64,000 bases of DNA, taken from positions 2,330,001 to 2,394,000 of the forward strand of contig NC_022041.1 in NCBI RefSeq assembly GCF_000444995.1. Reading direction: 5' to 3'. Below the pieces are notes generated by a model that did no database searches, was not told the DNA's origin, and saw only the letters and a list, made by a program, of their open reading frames with translations. Position numbers and translations under genes: made by a program. The DNA comes from Paracoccus aminophilus JCM 7686 (GTDB taxonomy: Bacteria; Pseudomonadota; Alphaproteobacteria; Rhodobacterales; Rhodobacteraceae). Below, one piece after another: positions 28,526 through 37,851 of this stretch (its first letter is position 1; each line of letters opens with the position of its first letter).

Positions 28526-29847
28526 ATTGGGAACCAAGCCATTCTTCGCCAACATCGCCCTATGGCGCATCGCGTTGCCAAAATCCCGGTTGCCCGTAAC
28601 GAGGTGCGGTCGCCTGCCGCTTGTCGAGCGGCGATGTTTCGGTCTGCGCCCATGTCGAGGAGCGATGGCAAGGGACAAGCAGGTCACAGGCCACGCATGA
28701 TTAGGGCCTTTGGCCGAATCCCGATGCTGGGACCGAGACGCGTCAAATGGTGGCCCAACTCGTCGCCCAGTTCGATCAGAGCTGGACCCCTAGTCGCGCC
28801 AACACAGCGGTCGGGGGCCTGTCGGAGCAGAACTTCTCCACCGGTGCCGGGCCGAAATTCGCATTTATCGAGCAATGGCGGCAATGCGGGAGCGGTCCGG
28901 CCTTGGTTGAGATCACGGTCGAGCATTATAATTCGTCATCCAGCGACAGCTCCACGCCGCCCGCCGCTGTGAGCGCGCCCCTGCCTGAAGATACCCCAGA
29001 CCGGTTCCTGATTTATGCAGGCGTCGGGCCAGCGACCTCGGAGCTTGCCGATAAGCTCGGCGAGATTGTCGCGTCGCGACGACGGGCGGAAGAGCTGGAT
29101 CCGACCTACCCAGCGGCTACCGGCGCGGATATGGCTGAACGATCCGGGCTGGCGGCCTGCGGGATGGAATGGCGGCTTTAGGCAGTCGCCCGGCACTGCC
29201 GCAGTCGTCTCGAGTCCGCGCGGCTCCCCGAAGCGGAACCGGAACTACAGCCGCTTTGGTCCTGCGCGGGTGAAGCAGCGGAAATGGCGCCAGATCTCCT
29301 CAAAAGAGGCGTGCGATCATTCAGAGATGCCCGGCTCGCTTTACCACAATCCGCCGCTCCTTTCGGTGCCCGTGAACTGTAAGCGGGTCAGGCGGCGGTC
29401 TTCGGTCGGCCCGATCCGCTACGGCGCTGGCTCGCCCAGCTCCTCGGCAACCTGCCCTTGAGCAGCCAGCGATGTTTCCAGCCCGCCGATATCGAGCCGC
29501 TCGGGCAGATGCGCGATCTTGGCAGCGTCGCGGATCGTATAGGTCTGCAAGCTGGGCAGCTTCGTGCGATCGCCGTCTGCCACCTCGATCTCGGACGGAA
29601 GCGGATCGGGTGACCGAGAGGAACGTCTGGATCGTCGGTCATCCGCACCCCTCACCGCTCTGATCTGAGCATCCAGCCCGCCGATCGGTCGCAGTTTAAG
29701 ACGAATTCGCGCGCGCAAAGAGAGGTGGCCTCGCAGTGGCGCGGACCCTCGCCCTACGGGTCGAACGGCGCCGCCGGGCGCGGCTTTGCTTGCCCGAACG
29801 GCGTGGGATAGCGCGCCGCCGGAAGGCAAAACCCTCGACGAGATCAA
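28526..29847. other. Eroded DNA inside the older Tn7-like remnant
   Basis: No intact gene. Open frames exist but lack family features. A minus-strand frame ending at 29419 with PSLQTYTIRDAAKIAHLPER looks like the tail of a former gene. Taken as the decayed interior between the relic left end and the Hint genes. Confidence 0.4.
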
Positions 29848-29870
29848 CAGGCCGCTTCAGCCGTCTTTTT

Positions 29871-31302
29871 TTTTCGCAGAAAGCAGAATCCGACACGGCA
29901 CGGCGGATTTTGATTGGACAAAACACAACTTTAGGAAGAAATTAACCTTAAATGATACCGGTTTGGTACCCGTTTGATTCGGCTTTTTCGCTACTTTCAG
30001 CTGATAGACGCGCCATGGCCCATCTGCGGGCCAGCGCCTCTGTCCGCGCGCTTTTTATCTCGTTCCTCCCACTGCTGAGTACATCATGCCCATCCTGAAC
30101 GACCTGACGCGCCTTTTCGATGAAACGCCCGGACCCTCCGGTGTGCCACAACAAGGACAAACCTACATGCCCCGAAACGGGGTCAACACCGGCACAACCT
30201 TTGGCAAGATGCGGGACGGAACACAGATCGACCTTGCAGATCCAACCAAGATCACAGCCGGGGACACGCTTCATTGGGGTGGGAAAGCTTATGAAGTCAC
30301 CCAGCTTTTCCAAGCGAATATTCATTGGGAATCAGTGAATACCGGCCTTTCGGCAACAAGCTCCCAACACTTCATTATTCAAGTGGCGGATCCCGCAGAT
30401 CCTTCAAAGACGATGATGTTCTGGCTTCCGCAAGACAACACCCTCCCAACCAATGTCGACCTCGATTTTCTGCCACCACAGGTCAGAATGCAGGGCACGG
30501 CCGCCTCGATCCATTTCAATTCGTTAACGCCGATCACCGAGATCAACTGGATCGACGTTGATGGCAACGACAATATCGACGCGATTTGCTTCTCGGCGGA
30601 TGCGCTGATCGAGACGCAATCGGGGCTGGTCGCGGCGGGCGATCTGACTTTGGGCGATCTGGTCTGGACGAGGGATGCCGGGTGCCAGCCGATCCGCTGG
30701 ATCGGGAAGCGCGCGCTTTCCGCCGAGGAGCTCGCCCATGCCCCCCATCTCTGCCCGATCCGCATTCGCGCCGGTGCCTTGGGGGCGAACACCCCGCAAA
30801 CCGATCTCGTCGTCTCGCCGCAGCACCGGATGCTCATCCGCTCGAAGATCGCGCTGCGCATGTTCGGCGCGCAAGAGGTTCTGATCGCCGCGCAGCAATT
30901 GCTGGGTATCGAGGGGGTCGAAGAAGCCACCGATCTCGCGGGCGTGACCTATGTCCATATCCTGCTCGACAGCCATCAGATCATCCATGCCAATGGCGCC
31001 GAGGCGGAATCGCTGTTCACCGGCGAACAGGCTTTGCGCAGCGTTGGCCCGGCGGCAATGGACGAGATCCTGGCGCTCTTCCCCGAGCTCGCCGAAACCG
31101 GCTTCCTGCCCGCGCCGGCGCGCCCGCTGATCCCAGGACGCGCCGCCCGCCATCTGGCAGAGCGCCACGCCCAGAACCTCAAACCGCTGTTCGAGGCCAT
31201 CGCGTCTTAAGGCGACCCGCCCAAGAGGCGGGGGCCCGGCTTTCTCCGCCGGAAGGGTGCTGGACAACGCCGCCTAAAGGCAGAAATCCCAACGAGATCA
31301 AA
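29871..31302 (+). repeat. Tandem duplicate unit 1 (leader plus Hint gene)
   Basis: The leader (AATCCGACACGGC, TTGGACAAAA, ATTCGGCTTTTT, CGCGCTTTTTATCTCGTTCC) and the coding region are repeated at 31326-32806. A related terminator lies before, between and after the two units, which marks the joints of the duplication. Confidence 0.75.
30086..31210 (+). CDS. Hint (Hedgehog/intein) domain protein, copy 1
   Basis: 374 aa. The N-terminal region (about 1-165) has no recognised family. Then CFSADALIETQSGLVAAGDL starts a Hint_2 domain with the block A Cys nucleophile, followed by the B-block-like VVSPQHRML and THINT-like core strands. Hint_2 proteins are numerous in Rhodobacterales; autoproteolysis at the Cys is expected from the fold but the function is unknown. 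There is no signal peptide. Its C-terminal 206 residues differ from copy 2 at only about five positions, while the N-terminal parts differ widely. Confidence 0.8.
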   Translation: MPILNDLTRLFDETPGPSGVPQQGQTYMPRNGVNTGTTFGKMRDGTQIDLADPTKITAGDTLHWGGKAYEVTQLFQANIHWESVNTGLSATSSQHFIIQVADPADPSKTMMFWLPQDNTLPTNVDLDFLPPQVRMQGTAASIHFNSLTPITEINWIDVDGNDNIDAICFSADALIETQSGLVAAGDLTLGDLVWTRDAGCQPIRWIGKRALSAEELAHAPHLCPIRIRAGALGANTPQTDLVVSPQHRMLIRSKIALRMFGAQEVLIAAQQLLGIEGVEEATDLAGVTYVHILLDSHQIIHANGAEAESLFTGEQALRSVGPAAMDEILALFPELAETGFLPAPARPLIPGRAARHLAERHAQNLKPLFEAIAS

Positions 31303-31325
31303 GGGCAGCTTCGGCTGCCCTTTTT
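31303..31325 (+). terminator. Rho-independent terminator after Hint copy 1
   Basis: A GGGCAGC-TTCG-GCTGCCC stem with a UUCG-type tetraloop is followed by TTTTT. Confidence 0.85.
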
Positions 31326-32806
31326 CGTGCCGAAAGCAAAATCCGACACGGCATGGCGGATTTATGTTGGACAAAAAACAACTTTAAGGAGAAATTAACC
31401 TCGAATGATGCCGCGTTGGTGACCATTTGATTCGGCTTTTTTGCCACTTTCGGCTGATAGATGCGCCACGCCCCCTCTGCGAGCCAACGCCTCTGTCCGC
31501 GCGCTTTTTATCTCGTTCCTCCGACTACTGAGTGCACCATGCCCATCCTGAACGACCTGACGCGCCTTTTCGATCACACGCCCGGAGCAACCGGCCTGCC
31601 GCAACCGGGGCAAACCTATCTGCCCGGCAACGGCCCCAACTCTGGCACCACCTTTGGCCAGATGCGGGACGGAACCCAGATCGACCTTGCCGATCCCAAC
31701 CAGATCGCAGCCGGAGACACCCTACATTGGGGCGGAAAAGAATATGAGGTGACCCAGCTGTTCCAAGCCGAACTGACTTGGATAGGGGTGAACGGTGGCG
31801 TCGAAGTTAGGTTTAATCAAAACTTCATCATCCAAGTGGCTGATCCGGCTGATCCATCAAAGACCATGATGTTCTGGATCCCTCAAGATTACACCTTGCC
31901 GCAGAACGCCGTCGTCCCAGGCATCCCGCAAGCCGCCCTGCAAGGCACCGCTGGCTCTCTCGAGTTCATCAGCCTGACCCCCATCACTCAAATTGAATGG
32001 GTGCGGGTCCAATACAACGACGTTATCGACGCGGTCTGCTTCTCGACAGATGCGCTGATCGAGACGCAATCGGGGCTGGTCGCGGCAGGTGATCTGGCCG
32101 TTGGCGATCTGGTCTGGACCCGGGACGCCGGATGCCAACCGATCCGCTGGATCGGGAAACGCGCGCTTTCCGCCGAAGAGCTCGCGCATGCCCCCCATCT
32201 CTGCCCGATCCGCATTCGCGCCGGTGCTTTGGGGGCGAACACCCCGCAAACCGATCTCGTCGTCTCGCCGCAGCACCGGATGCTCATCCGCTCGAAAATC
32301 GCGCTGCGCATGTTTGGCGCGCAAGAGGTGCTGATCGCCGCGCAGCAATTGCTGGGTATCGAGGGGGTTGAAGAGGCCACCGATCTGGCCAGCGTGACCT
32401 ATGTCCACATCTTGCTCGACAGCCATCAGATCATCCATGCCAATGGCGCCGAGGCGGAATCGCTGTTCACCGGCGAACAGGCCTTGCGCAGCGTTGGCCC
32501 GGCGGCAATGGACGAGATCTTGGCGCTCTTTCCCGAGCTCGCCGAAACCGGCTTCCTGCCCGCTCCGGCCCGCCCGCTGATCCCAGGACGCGCCGCCCGC
32601 CATCTGGCAGAGCGCCACGCCCAGAACCTCAAACCGCTGTTCGAGGCCACCGCGTCTTAAGGCGACCCGCCCATGATCCGCAGGATAGCCCCCTGAAGAT
32701 CATGGGCGACCCGCATCTGAACGCGAATGACGCGCTGGACGCGGCTTTGTTTGCTTGTCCGGCGGCGGCAAAGCCGCCTAAAGGCAGAAATCACAACGAG
32801 ATTAAA
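31326..32806 (+). repeat. Tandem duplicate unit 2 (leader plus Hint gene)
   Basis: Second copy of the unit at 29871-31302, with the same leader blocks and a Hint gene. Near its 3' end it has gained about 80 bases around 32680-32760 not seen in unit 1. Confidence 0.7.
31539..32660 (+). CDS. Hint (Hedgehog/intein) domain protein, copy 2
   Basis: 373 aa from the ATG at 31539, homologous to the start of copy 1 (both MPILNDLTRLFD). The Hint_2 domain begins CFSTDALIETQSG at about residue 167, with VVSPQHRML further on. The N-terminal half shares the opening and IIQVADPADPSKTMMFW with copy 1 but differs strongly elsewhere. The contrast in divergence suggests gene conversion of the Hint half or selection for change in the N-terminal half. 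A longer frame starting at 31461 lacks homology in copy 1. Confidence 0.8.
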   Translation: MPILNDLTRLFDHTPGATGLPQPGQTYLPGNGPNSGTTFGQMRDGTQIDLADPNQIAAGDTLHWGGKEYEVTQLFQAELTWIGVNGGVEVRFNQNFIIQVADPADPSKTMMFWIPQDYTLPQNAVVPGIPQAALQGTAGSLEFISLTPITQIEWVRVQYNDVIDAVCFSTDALIETQSGLVAAGDLAVGDLVWTRDAGCQPIRWIGKRALSAEELAHAPHLCPIRIRAGALGANTPQTDLVVSPQHRMLIRSKIALRMFGAQEVLIAAQQLLGIEGVEEATDLASVTYVHILLDSHQIIHANGAEAESLFTGEQALRSVGPAAMDEILALFPELAETGFLPAPARPLIPGRAARHLAERHAQNLKPLFEATAS

Positions 32807-32829
32807 GGGCAGCTTCGGCTGTCTTTTTT
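32807..32829 (+). terminator. Rho-independent terminator after Hint copy 2
   Basis: GGGCAGC-TTCG-GCTGTC followed by TTTTTT; one stem mismatch relative to the copy at 31303. Confidence 0.75.
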
Positions 32830-32844
32830 CGTGCCGAAAGCGAT

Positions 32845-32975
32845 CGCGTCGCGCCTCAAAAAGAAAAACGCTGGGATCGTTTCCCGACCCCAGCGAATTC
32901 AATTACTTGCAAAAACTATGCCCCGAATTCGGACAAAACGACCCCGATTGGGGACTAACTTTCGCCCGATTTACA
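32845..32975. repeat. Second Tn7-like right end
   Basis: 131 bases aligned without gaps to 58745-58875, with 3 mismatches. It contains the same hairpin (one arm mismatch), the A-tract and three adjacent end repeats, and finishes GCCCGATTTACA. It is followed by TACAGGC and then the intact left end at 32983, so two transposon ends face each other across 7 bases. Confidence 0.85.
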
Positions 32976-32977
32976 TA

Positions 32978-32982
32978 CAGGC
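32978..32982. repeat. Target-site duplication CAGGC, left copy
   Basis: CAGGC directly precedes the TGT of the left end. The same five bases directly follow the ACA of the right end at 58876-58880. Five bases is the duplication length made by Tn7-type transposases. Confidence 0.85.
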
Positions 32983-33093
32983 TGTAATTCGGGCGAAAGT
33001 TAGTGCCAAACGACGTATTTTATTCAATGAAATCAATGCCCACAAAAACTCTCAGAGGAAAGATAGGATCGAGTTCGGGGCAAAGTTGTTCCC
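32983..33093. repeat. Left end of the Tn7-like element with two repeats
   Basis: Repeats TTCGGGCGAAAGTTAGTGCC (32988-33007) and TTCGGGGCAAAGTTGTTCCC (33074-33093) are in the same orientation, 86 bases apart. Spaced repeats are typical of Tn7 left ends, where TnsB binds. The relic end at 28281 has the same spacing. Confidence 0.8.
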
Positions 33094-33118
33094 GTCCTTG
33101 GCGGTTTGCCAGAATCAA

Positions 33119-33142
33119 AAAGCCCGCGATATCGCGGGCTTG
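33119..33142 (-). terminator. Terminator of the tns operon
   Basis: A perfect palindrome AGCCCGCGATATCGCGGGCT (33121-33140) with A residues on the left (TTTTTG on the minus strand) lies just after the tniQ stop. It could also work from the other side (TTTTTCTTT at 33147 onward). Confidence 0.75.
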
Positions 33143-33168
33143 ATCGGTTTTTCTTTGGTTTTCGTGTC

Positions 33169-34665
33169 TCAGGCGGCCCGAATTTCCGTTGCCGCCTTCA
33201 AGCTTCGGACATCATCCAGACGCACCTTCAACGCGGCCAATCCTGAGAGTGACGGATCGCGCCATCCCTGGATCCGCCCTGTGAAAACTGCATCGACCAG
33301 GTCCGGGGTCATCATGCCGATGCGCTGACAGGCGACGGCAATCGAGACGAAATCGTCGCCAACATCCCCATCCAGGACATCAGCCCTCGAGACCTGATTC
33401 AGGAAGGCGTCGAGATGCCTTCTGGCAAAGACCAGCCGCCGAACGCTTCCTGCGCCAGCGGGTGGAAATAGCGGCATGATCATCCCTGCCCCGTAGAGCA
33501 TCTGGACCTGCCGTATGCTTGCGCCAAGATGATTGGCGACCTCCTCATAAGGGATCGCATGCGCGACATCCTTCTGCAGCTCTTCAACCTCGCCGACAGG
33601 AAAGGTCAGCAGGCCGGTCTCGGCATCGCTCGCCCCTTCCGGAGCAAGGCCCAGTTTTGCCAAAAGCCGTGTCAAGCGCTTACGATGGATGCCAAGGGTT
33701 TCGCCAAGGCTGACAACCGAATGCAGGCGGCGCTCCGTGACCTCTTCGCCAAGCAGGCGCTCGCCCTTTGCCATCGGGATGTGGGAAAGGATACGGTCAC
33801 GCAGCAGCGGTCGGATTGGCCCCGGATCGATCAGCTTCGCGCCCCCCTCGAGCCAGTCGTAAAGGCGGCCATAGACGGCAAGAGGGCCGGCCTGAACTGC
33901 CCGGGCCGAGGACCGGGCCTGGATTTCGTCAAGGGCTGCCATGACGCCGCCCTGCCCTTCGCGATAATAGGAAAACCCCCGCTCGACGGCATCCGACCTT
34001 TCCTGACGGGAGAGGCTTCGCAGACGGATCTGCTGGCCATGGCCAAGAACAGCGCCGATCATCTCCGAAGCTGCAACGACCTGTTCGATCGTGTGATCGG
34101 CCAGCCACGGATCATCCGCCGCACCCTCAAGCCGCGCCGAAAGCCAGGTCTGCCAATCCGGTGCAGAAAACGGCTCGGTCGTGTTCAGGGCCTCAAGGGC
34201 CGTTCTGCCTTCGATCACCTCGCGAAGGTCACAGACCTTCTCGCTGCCGGCAAGCTCCGCCAGCCGAACCCCATGAACTGCACATCCATCGACATGTTGA
34301 AAGCACCAGAGCAACCGATGCTTCCATGCCTCACGGGCGCCATCCTCCATAAGACATTGAGGGCAGAATTTGCGGACTTTGGTGGAGATGAAACCCGTGC
34401 TGATGTCCTCGCCCCTGAACCGGCCATATCGCGACAGAAGTTCTACGGTGCCACGAGACAGTTGCAACGGATCGGCGCCGACATCCGCGGCGAAGCTCTC
34501 GATGGCCTCGGGCTTGCCGGTCAGGAACCGGTCGCGGCCAAGATCAAGATCTTCGAGCAGGCGCCGGATCGTCATGCCAGTATGAACGAACGAGAGCCGG
34601 GCCGCATAGGACAGTGCCGTTTCGGAGGCTTCATAGGGCGAATTTGGCGAGATAACGGCCATCAT
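33169..34665 (-). CDS. tniQ: TniQ/TnsD-family target-selection protein
   Basis: 498 aa from the ATG overlapping the tnsC stop (ATGA). The N-terminal TniQ domain has a zinc finger: FCPQCLMEDG, then WCFQHVDGCAVHG. The long C-terminal region carries HTH-like stretches (SLGETLGIHRKRLTRLLAKL and EEVANHLGASIRQVQMLYGA), as in TnsD-type proteins that read a specific attachment site. It is the only TniQ in the element, so it should be what directs insertion beside the ETC complex I gene. It is the last gene of the operon, next to the left end. Confidence 0.9.
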   Translation of the reverse strand: MMAVISPNSPYEASETALSYAARLSFVHTGMTIRRLLEDLDLGRDRFLTGKPEAIESFAADVGADPLQLSRGTVELLSRYGRFRGEDISTGFISTKVRKFCPQCLMEDGAREAWKHRLLWCFQHVDGCAVHGVRLAELAGSEKVCDLREVIEGRTALEALNTTEPFSAPDWQTWLSARLEGAADDPWLADHTIEQVVAASEMIGAVLGHGQQIRLRSLSRQERSDAVERGFSYYREGQGGVMAALDEIQARSSARAVQAGPLAVYGRLYDWLEGGAKLIDPGPIRPLLRDRILSHIPMAKGERLLGEEVTERRLHSVVSLGETLGIHRKRLTRLLAKLGLAPEGASDAETGLLTFPVGEVEELQKDVAHAIPYEEVANHLGASIRQVQMLYGAGMIMPLFPPAGAGSVRRLVFARRHLDAFLNQVSRADVLDGDVGDDFVSIAVACQRIGMMTPDLVDAVFTGRIQGWRDPSLSGLAALKVRLDDVRSLKAATEIRAA

Positions 34666-35651
34666 GCCCAACCTGCGTCGACCAGAGACTTCTTGAGATC
34701 TGGCCAATGGATGTCGGCGAAAGGCCCGAGCCCATCATGCTCAGGGTGCTGCAGCTCCCATGTGCGGCGGGCGTGGTCCAGGGTCAGTTGGCTATCCTTG
34801 ACGGTGAGCGCCCGTCGCAGGCTGTCCTTGATCAGGGCAAGGCTCAGGCCCAAGCCGTCGTGAGATGCAAAGATCAAGCGTTCCGCAAAATGCGGATCGC
34901 CAGGCGGCAGAAGCCCGATATTCTTGCAGCATGCGGTCACGAACCTTGCGATATTGACCGCATCTTCGCTGGCCGTCCCGACTGGCCGCAACCACTGCCA
35001 TTTGAAGCGACGGTTGGTCTCCGGATCGGTCAGCAAACCCTCGCGCAGCTTAGGAATGCCCGAGACAATGACCGCAACGCCGCTTTCTTCCTGCATGAGA
35101 TTTTTCAGGGTCTGAAGCGCACCAACCAGATCCCGGCCAGCGCCCCCACGCAAGAGGTGATGGGCTTCGTCGATCCAGAGCAACGAGATTTTGCAAAGGA
35201 TCAAACGGTGGCGGACCATCTTCCAGAGCTCATGTGCTTTGGCCGAGCTCGCCACCTTTCCATATCCCGTTTTGGCCAGGATATCTGTGGCCAAGCTTTT
35301 GATCGTCGCCTCGGGCGGCACGTTAACCGCCAGGTAATTGCCGTCACTCTGAGGCGTTTGCTCGCGGAACCCCACCAGCTTTGCCAGGTTACGCCGGATC
35401 ATCGCCGACTTTCCATCGCCGGAACTGCCGATCACTGCAAAACCATTGGTCTCGCCTGTCAGGGGATCACGGATGGGCTCAGGGACAATCTTGCCCTCCG
35501 CATCAACTTTCATGATCTCACGCAGGCCTTCCTCGAAAGCCTCGTCACGGGCGTTTCGCAGGTAGCGATCATCGAGCCAGGCCAAACGTGAGGGGAGGTC
35601 CGTGAGGTCGGCCGAGGTCAACGCGGAAGAGGTTCGTTCTTTCAAAAGCAT
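34662..35651 (-). CDS. tnsC: TnsC/TniB-family AAA+ transposition regulator
   Basis: 329 aa. Walker A is FAVIGSSGDGKSAMI (GxxGxGKS), Walker B is ISLLWIDEAHHLL and the sensor region is VAVIVSGIPKL. Proteins of this family form ATP-dependent filaments on DNA that link the target selector to the transposase. It starts four bases after the tnsB stop and overlaps tniQ. Confidence 0.92.
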   Translation of the reverse strand: MLLKERTSSALTSADLTDLPSRLAWLDDRYLRNARDEAFEEGLREIMKVDAEGKIVPEPIRDPLTGETNGFAVIGSSGDGKSAMIRRNLAKLVGFREQTPQSDGNYLAVNVPPEATIKSLATDILAKTGYGKVASSAKAHELWKMVRHRLILCKISLLWIDEAHHLLRGGAGRDLVGALQTLKNLMQEESGVAVIVSGIPKLREGLLTDPETNRRFKWQWLRPVGTASEDAVNIARFVTACCKNIGLLPPGDPHFAERLIFASHDGLGLSLALIKDSLRRALTVKDSQLTLDHARRTWELQHPEHDGLGPFADIHWPDLKKSLVDAGWA

Positions 35652-35655
35652 GGGA

Positions 35656-37851
35656 TCAATCCATCAAATCATCAGTGTCGTCATCGCCCGGAACTTCCGG
35701 GTGACGGGGCGCGGAATTGTCAGCGTTGGGCTGAGAAACCGGCGGCGTCGATGATATCTCGCCTTGTGGCGGAATCTCTGTCTCAACCTCATCGGCGAAG
35801 AGATCACGAGGCTCGGCGCTGTTCATCCGCCGTGACGCCGTGTCCAGGTAGCGACGATGCCGCTCCTCTTCGAGGCGCAACTCATGCGCCGTCATGATGG
35901 TTGGCAGCAGGTTTGAGAGTTGCTTTCGCCGATAGGACTCGACATCCAGCGCATATTTGGCCCGGTTCGCAATCGCTTCATGCTCTCGATTGCGCTCGCG
36001 GCGGCTCATCAGCCATGCCGTGTGGTCAATATGCGTTTTGCCAATCCATTTGGGATCGGTGACCGGGACCGTCAGCCAACGATCCGGGCCGACTTTCACC
36101 TCAATGGCGCTGATATCACCCGGCCACCACGCGATTTCCGCTTCGCGCAGATTCAGCGCATGCAGTTCGTCGGACATGTAGTCGAGATGGAAAACCCGGA
36201 AGCCAGATTTCTGGTACTTCCGCTTGTCCTTGATTCCGAAGACGTGGCGCATCTCGCGACGCGACATCTCTGCGGGCCGCAAGTTGGCCGTCGCCTCCAT
36301 CCAGGCCTCATAAGGGGACATGCCATTCAGTCCGCGATGCGGCTCCAAATGATAGATGTCGACGATCCAGCGCGTGAGAAACCCGAGAAGATCTTCCAGC
36401 GTGACGGATGCGCGGTCGATGTGATTATTTTCACCGCGTTGCACCACGTCGGAAAAGGTGCGTCCGGAAAATCGCTGCAGCAGTTTGGAATGAATGGTGC
36501 GAAACAGCCGCTCAATGAAGCCCCGGAGCCAGGGTTTACCCGCAGGCGCACCGAAATTGGTGATCCCTGCCGCCGCCAATAGATCATAGGTCTCGTCGGC
36601 GACATAGGCCGCTCCCCGATCCATCGCGATCAGCCCCGGCCGCCCATACATCGGCCAGTCCATCTCGGCGATGCCATCGGTGATCGGCGTTTTCTCGGTG
36701 TAAATCATCTCCACGGTGTCGCGCATCAATCGCGCTGAGGCCTCTTTGCCGAGCTTGATCCCGACGATGCAGCGAGTGTGGACATCAATGGCCGCGGACA
36801 GCACGACCCGCTTCGCCGATCCATCCAGACCGAGGGCGCGTACGATGTCGTCGCTCAAAAGCTCGAGGATACCGGTTTTCCGAAACAGCACCATCAGATC
36901 CATGGTATATTCGTCAATCTCGACCCTCTCCAGGGCGCGGGTGGTCTCGATACCGATTCCAACCCCATGCATGTCGCGATAAGCGATTTTGAGACCACGG
37001 GTGCGGATCGCGTGATCGAGCGGGGCAATTTCGTTGATCGCGCTCCAAATCGCGTCATAGCCGGGAACTTCGAGGATGCGATCATCCCCGGTTCCAGGGA
37101 CGACTCCTTGATTATGGACATCGAATGCCGTCTGGACGCTGTCGACAATGCTGCTGATGCTCGGACGCTCCAGATCAAGTCGCATCTCGATGACCGACCA
37201 CATGAAAGCGCGCTCTTCGTCGAGCATCCGCGTGCCGCGGCGGCCCGAGGCCCGAAGATTGTCGAAAAGCGCGTCATCGCCGCCCCGCTTCCAGGCAAGG
37301 TACCAGCGCCGAATGATGGCCGCCGACTTCGGCGATGCCTTCAGGCGCACCCATTCGACCGATGCGCCGCCCCGCTTTGCCGCGTAACCGTTTTTCTGCA
37401 TCTGCGTGTGAAGATCGCGCGTTTCACCGGCGGCGAGGATCTCGTCCGCACAGCGTTCGAACTCGGTCCGGCTCGGGCGCATCGCACCGGATGAAACCAG
37501 AGCATCTGAAGCCAGCACATAGGACTTTCGCCATTCCATCCGTCGGATTTCCTCGGGGGAGCGATCAAACCGGCTCGGACGACCAACAGCATTCGCACTT
37601 CCCGGACGGCGTGTCACCGCCAGCCGCCCTTCCCGATCGGCTCGGGCGGCATCCTCATGGGTCAGTGCAGAAGAACGCGCCGCGTGGACCTCGCCAGTTT
37701 CCAAGTCGAAGAACTCTTTCCAGGCGATGAGAGATGCCTCCGGCCTCACCTCGAAAACGGTACCGCAGCGGCCATTGAAAATGAGCTCGGCCTCGCATTC
37801 CAACAAATGGTGCGTCGCCCGGGGCATGGGCATGCGTTCGAACATGGTCAT
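35656..37851 (-). CDS. tnsB: TnsB/TniA-family DDE transposase
   Basis: 731 aa from the ATG at 37851, which overlaps the tnsA stop (ATGA). An N-terminal HTH region is followed by an RNase H-like core: first Asp in RVEIDEYTMDLMVLF (about 313), second Asp in LIAMDRGAAYVADETYDLL (about 411) and Glu in PWLRGFIERLFRTIHSKLL (about 447). A Mu-type C-terminal beta domain and an acidic Pro-rich tail, likely contacting TnsC, complete it. It would bind the end repeats and cut the 3' ends. Confidence 0.93.
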   Translation of the reverse strand: MTMFERMPMPRATHHLLECEAELIFNGRCGTVFEVRPEASLIAWKEFFDLETGEVHAARSSALTHEDAARADREGRLAVTRRPGSANAVGRPSRFDRSPEEIRRMEWRKSYVLASDALVSSGAMRPSRTEFERCADEILAAGETRDLHTQMQKNGYAAKRGGASVEWVRLKASPKSAAIIRRWYLAWKRGGDDALFDNLRASGRRGTRMLDEERAFMWSVIEMRLDLERPSISSIVDSVQTAFDVHNQGVVPGTGDDRILEVPGYDAIWSAINEIAPLDHAIRTRGLKIAYRDMHGVGIGIETTRALERVEIDEYTMDLMVLFRKTGILELLSDDIVRALGLDGSAKRVVLSAAIDVHTRCIVGIKLGKEASARLMRDTVEMIYTEKTPITDGIAEMDWPMYGRPGLIAMDRGAAYVADETYDLLAAAGITNFGAPAGKPWLRGFIERLFRTIHSKLLQRFSGRTFSDVVQRGENNHIDRASVTLEDLLGFLTRWIVDIYHLEPHRGLNGMSPYEAWMEATANLRPAEMSRREMRHVFGIKDKRKYQKSGFRVFHLDYMSDELHALNLREAEIAWWPGDISAIEVKVGPDRWLTVPVTDPKWIGKTHIDHTAWLMSRRERNREHEAIANRAKYALDVESYRRKQLSNLLPTIMTAHELRLEEERHRRYLDTASRRMNSAEPRDLFADEVETEIPPQGEISSTPPVSQPNADNSAPRHPEVPGDDDTDDLMD

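Noticed and set aside
28281..32975. Second complete Tn7-like element between the relic left end and the second right end
   Set aside because: The flanks (AGCTC on the left, TACAG on the right) do not match and only a tniQ stub remains, so it cannot be called a complete unit; it may be a recombinant of ends.
32963..33007. CRISPR-like or simple stem-loop reading of the inverted repeat around TACAGGC
   Set aside because: The inverted copies are better explained as the ends of two adjacent transposons, since each continues into a different end array and CAGGC is duplicated at the far end.
33529..34863. Plus-strand open frame of 444 aa over tniQ
   Set aside because: Antisense to tniQ, which has recognisable zinc-finger and HTH motifs.
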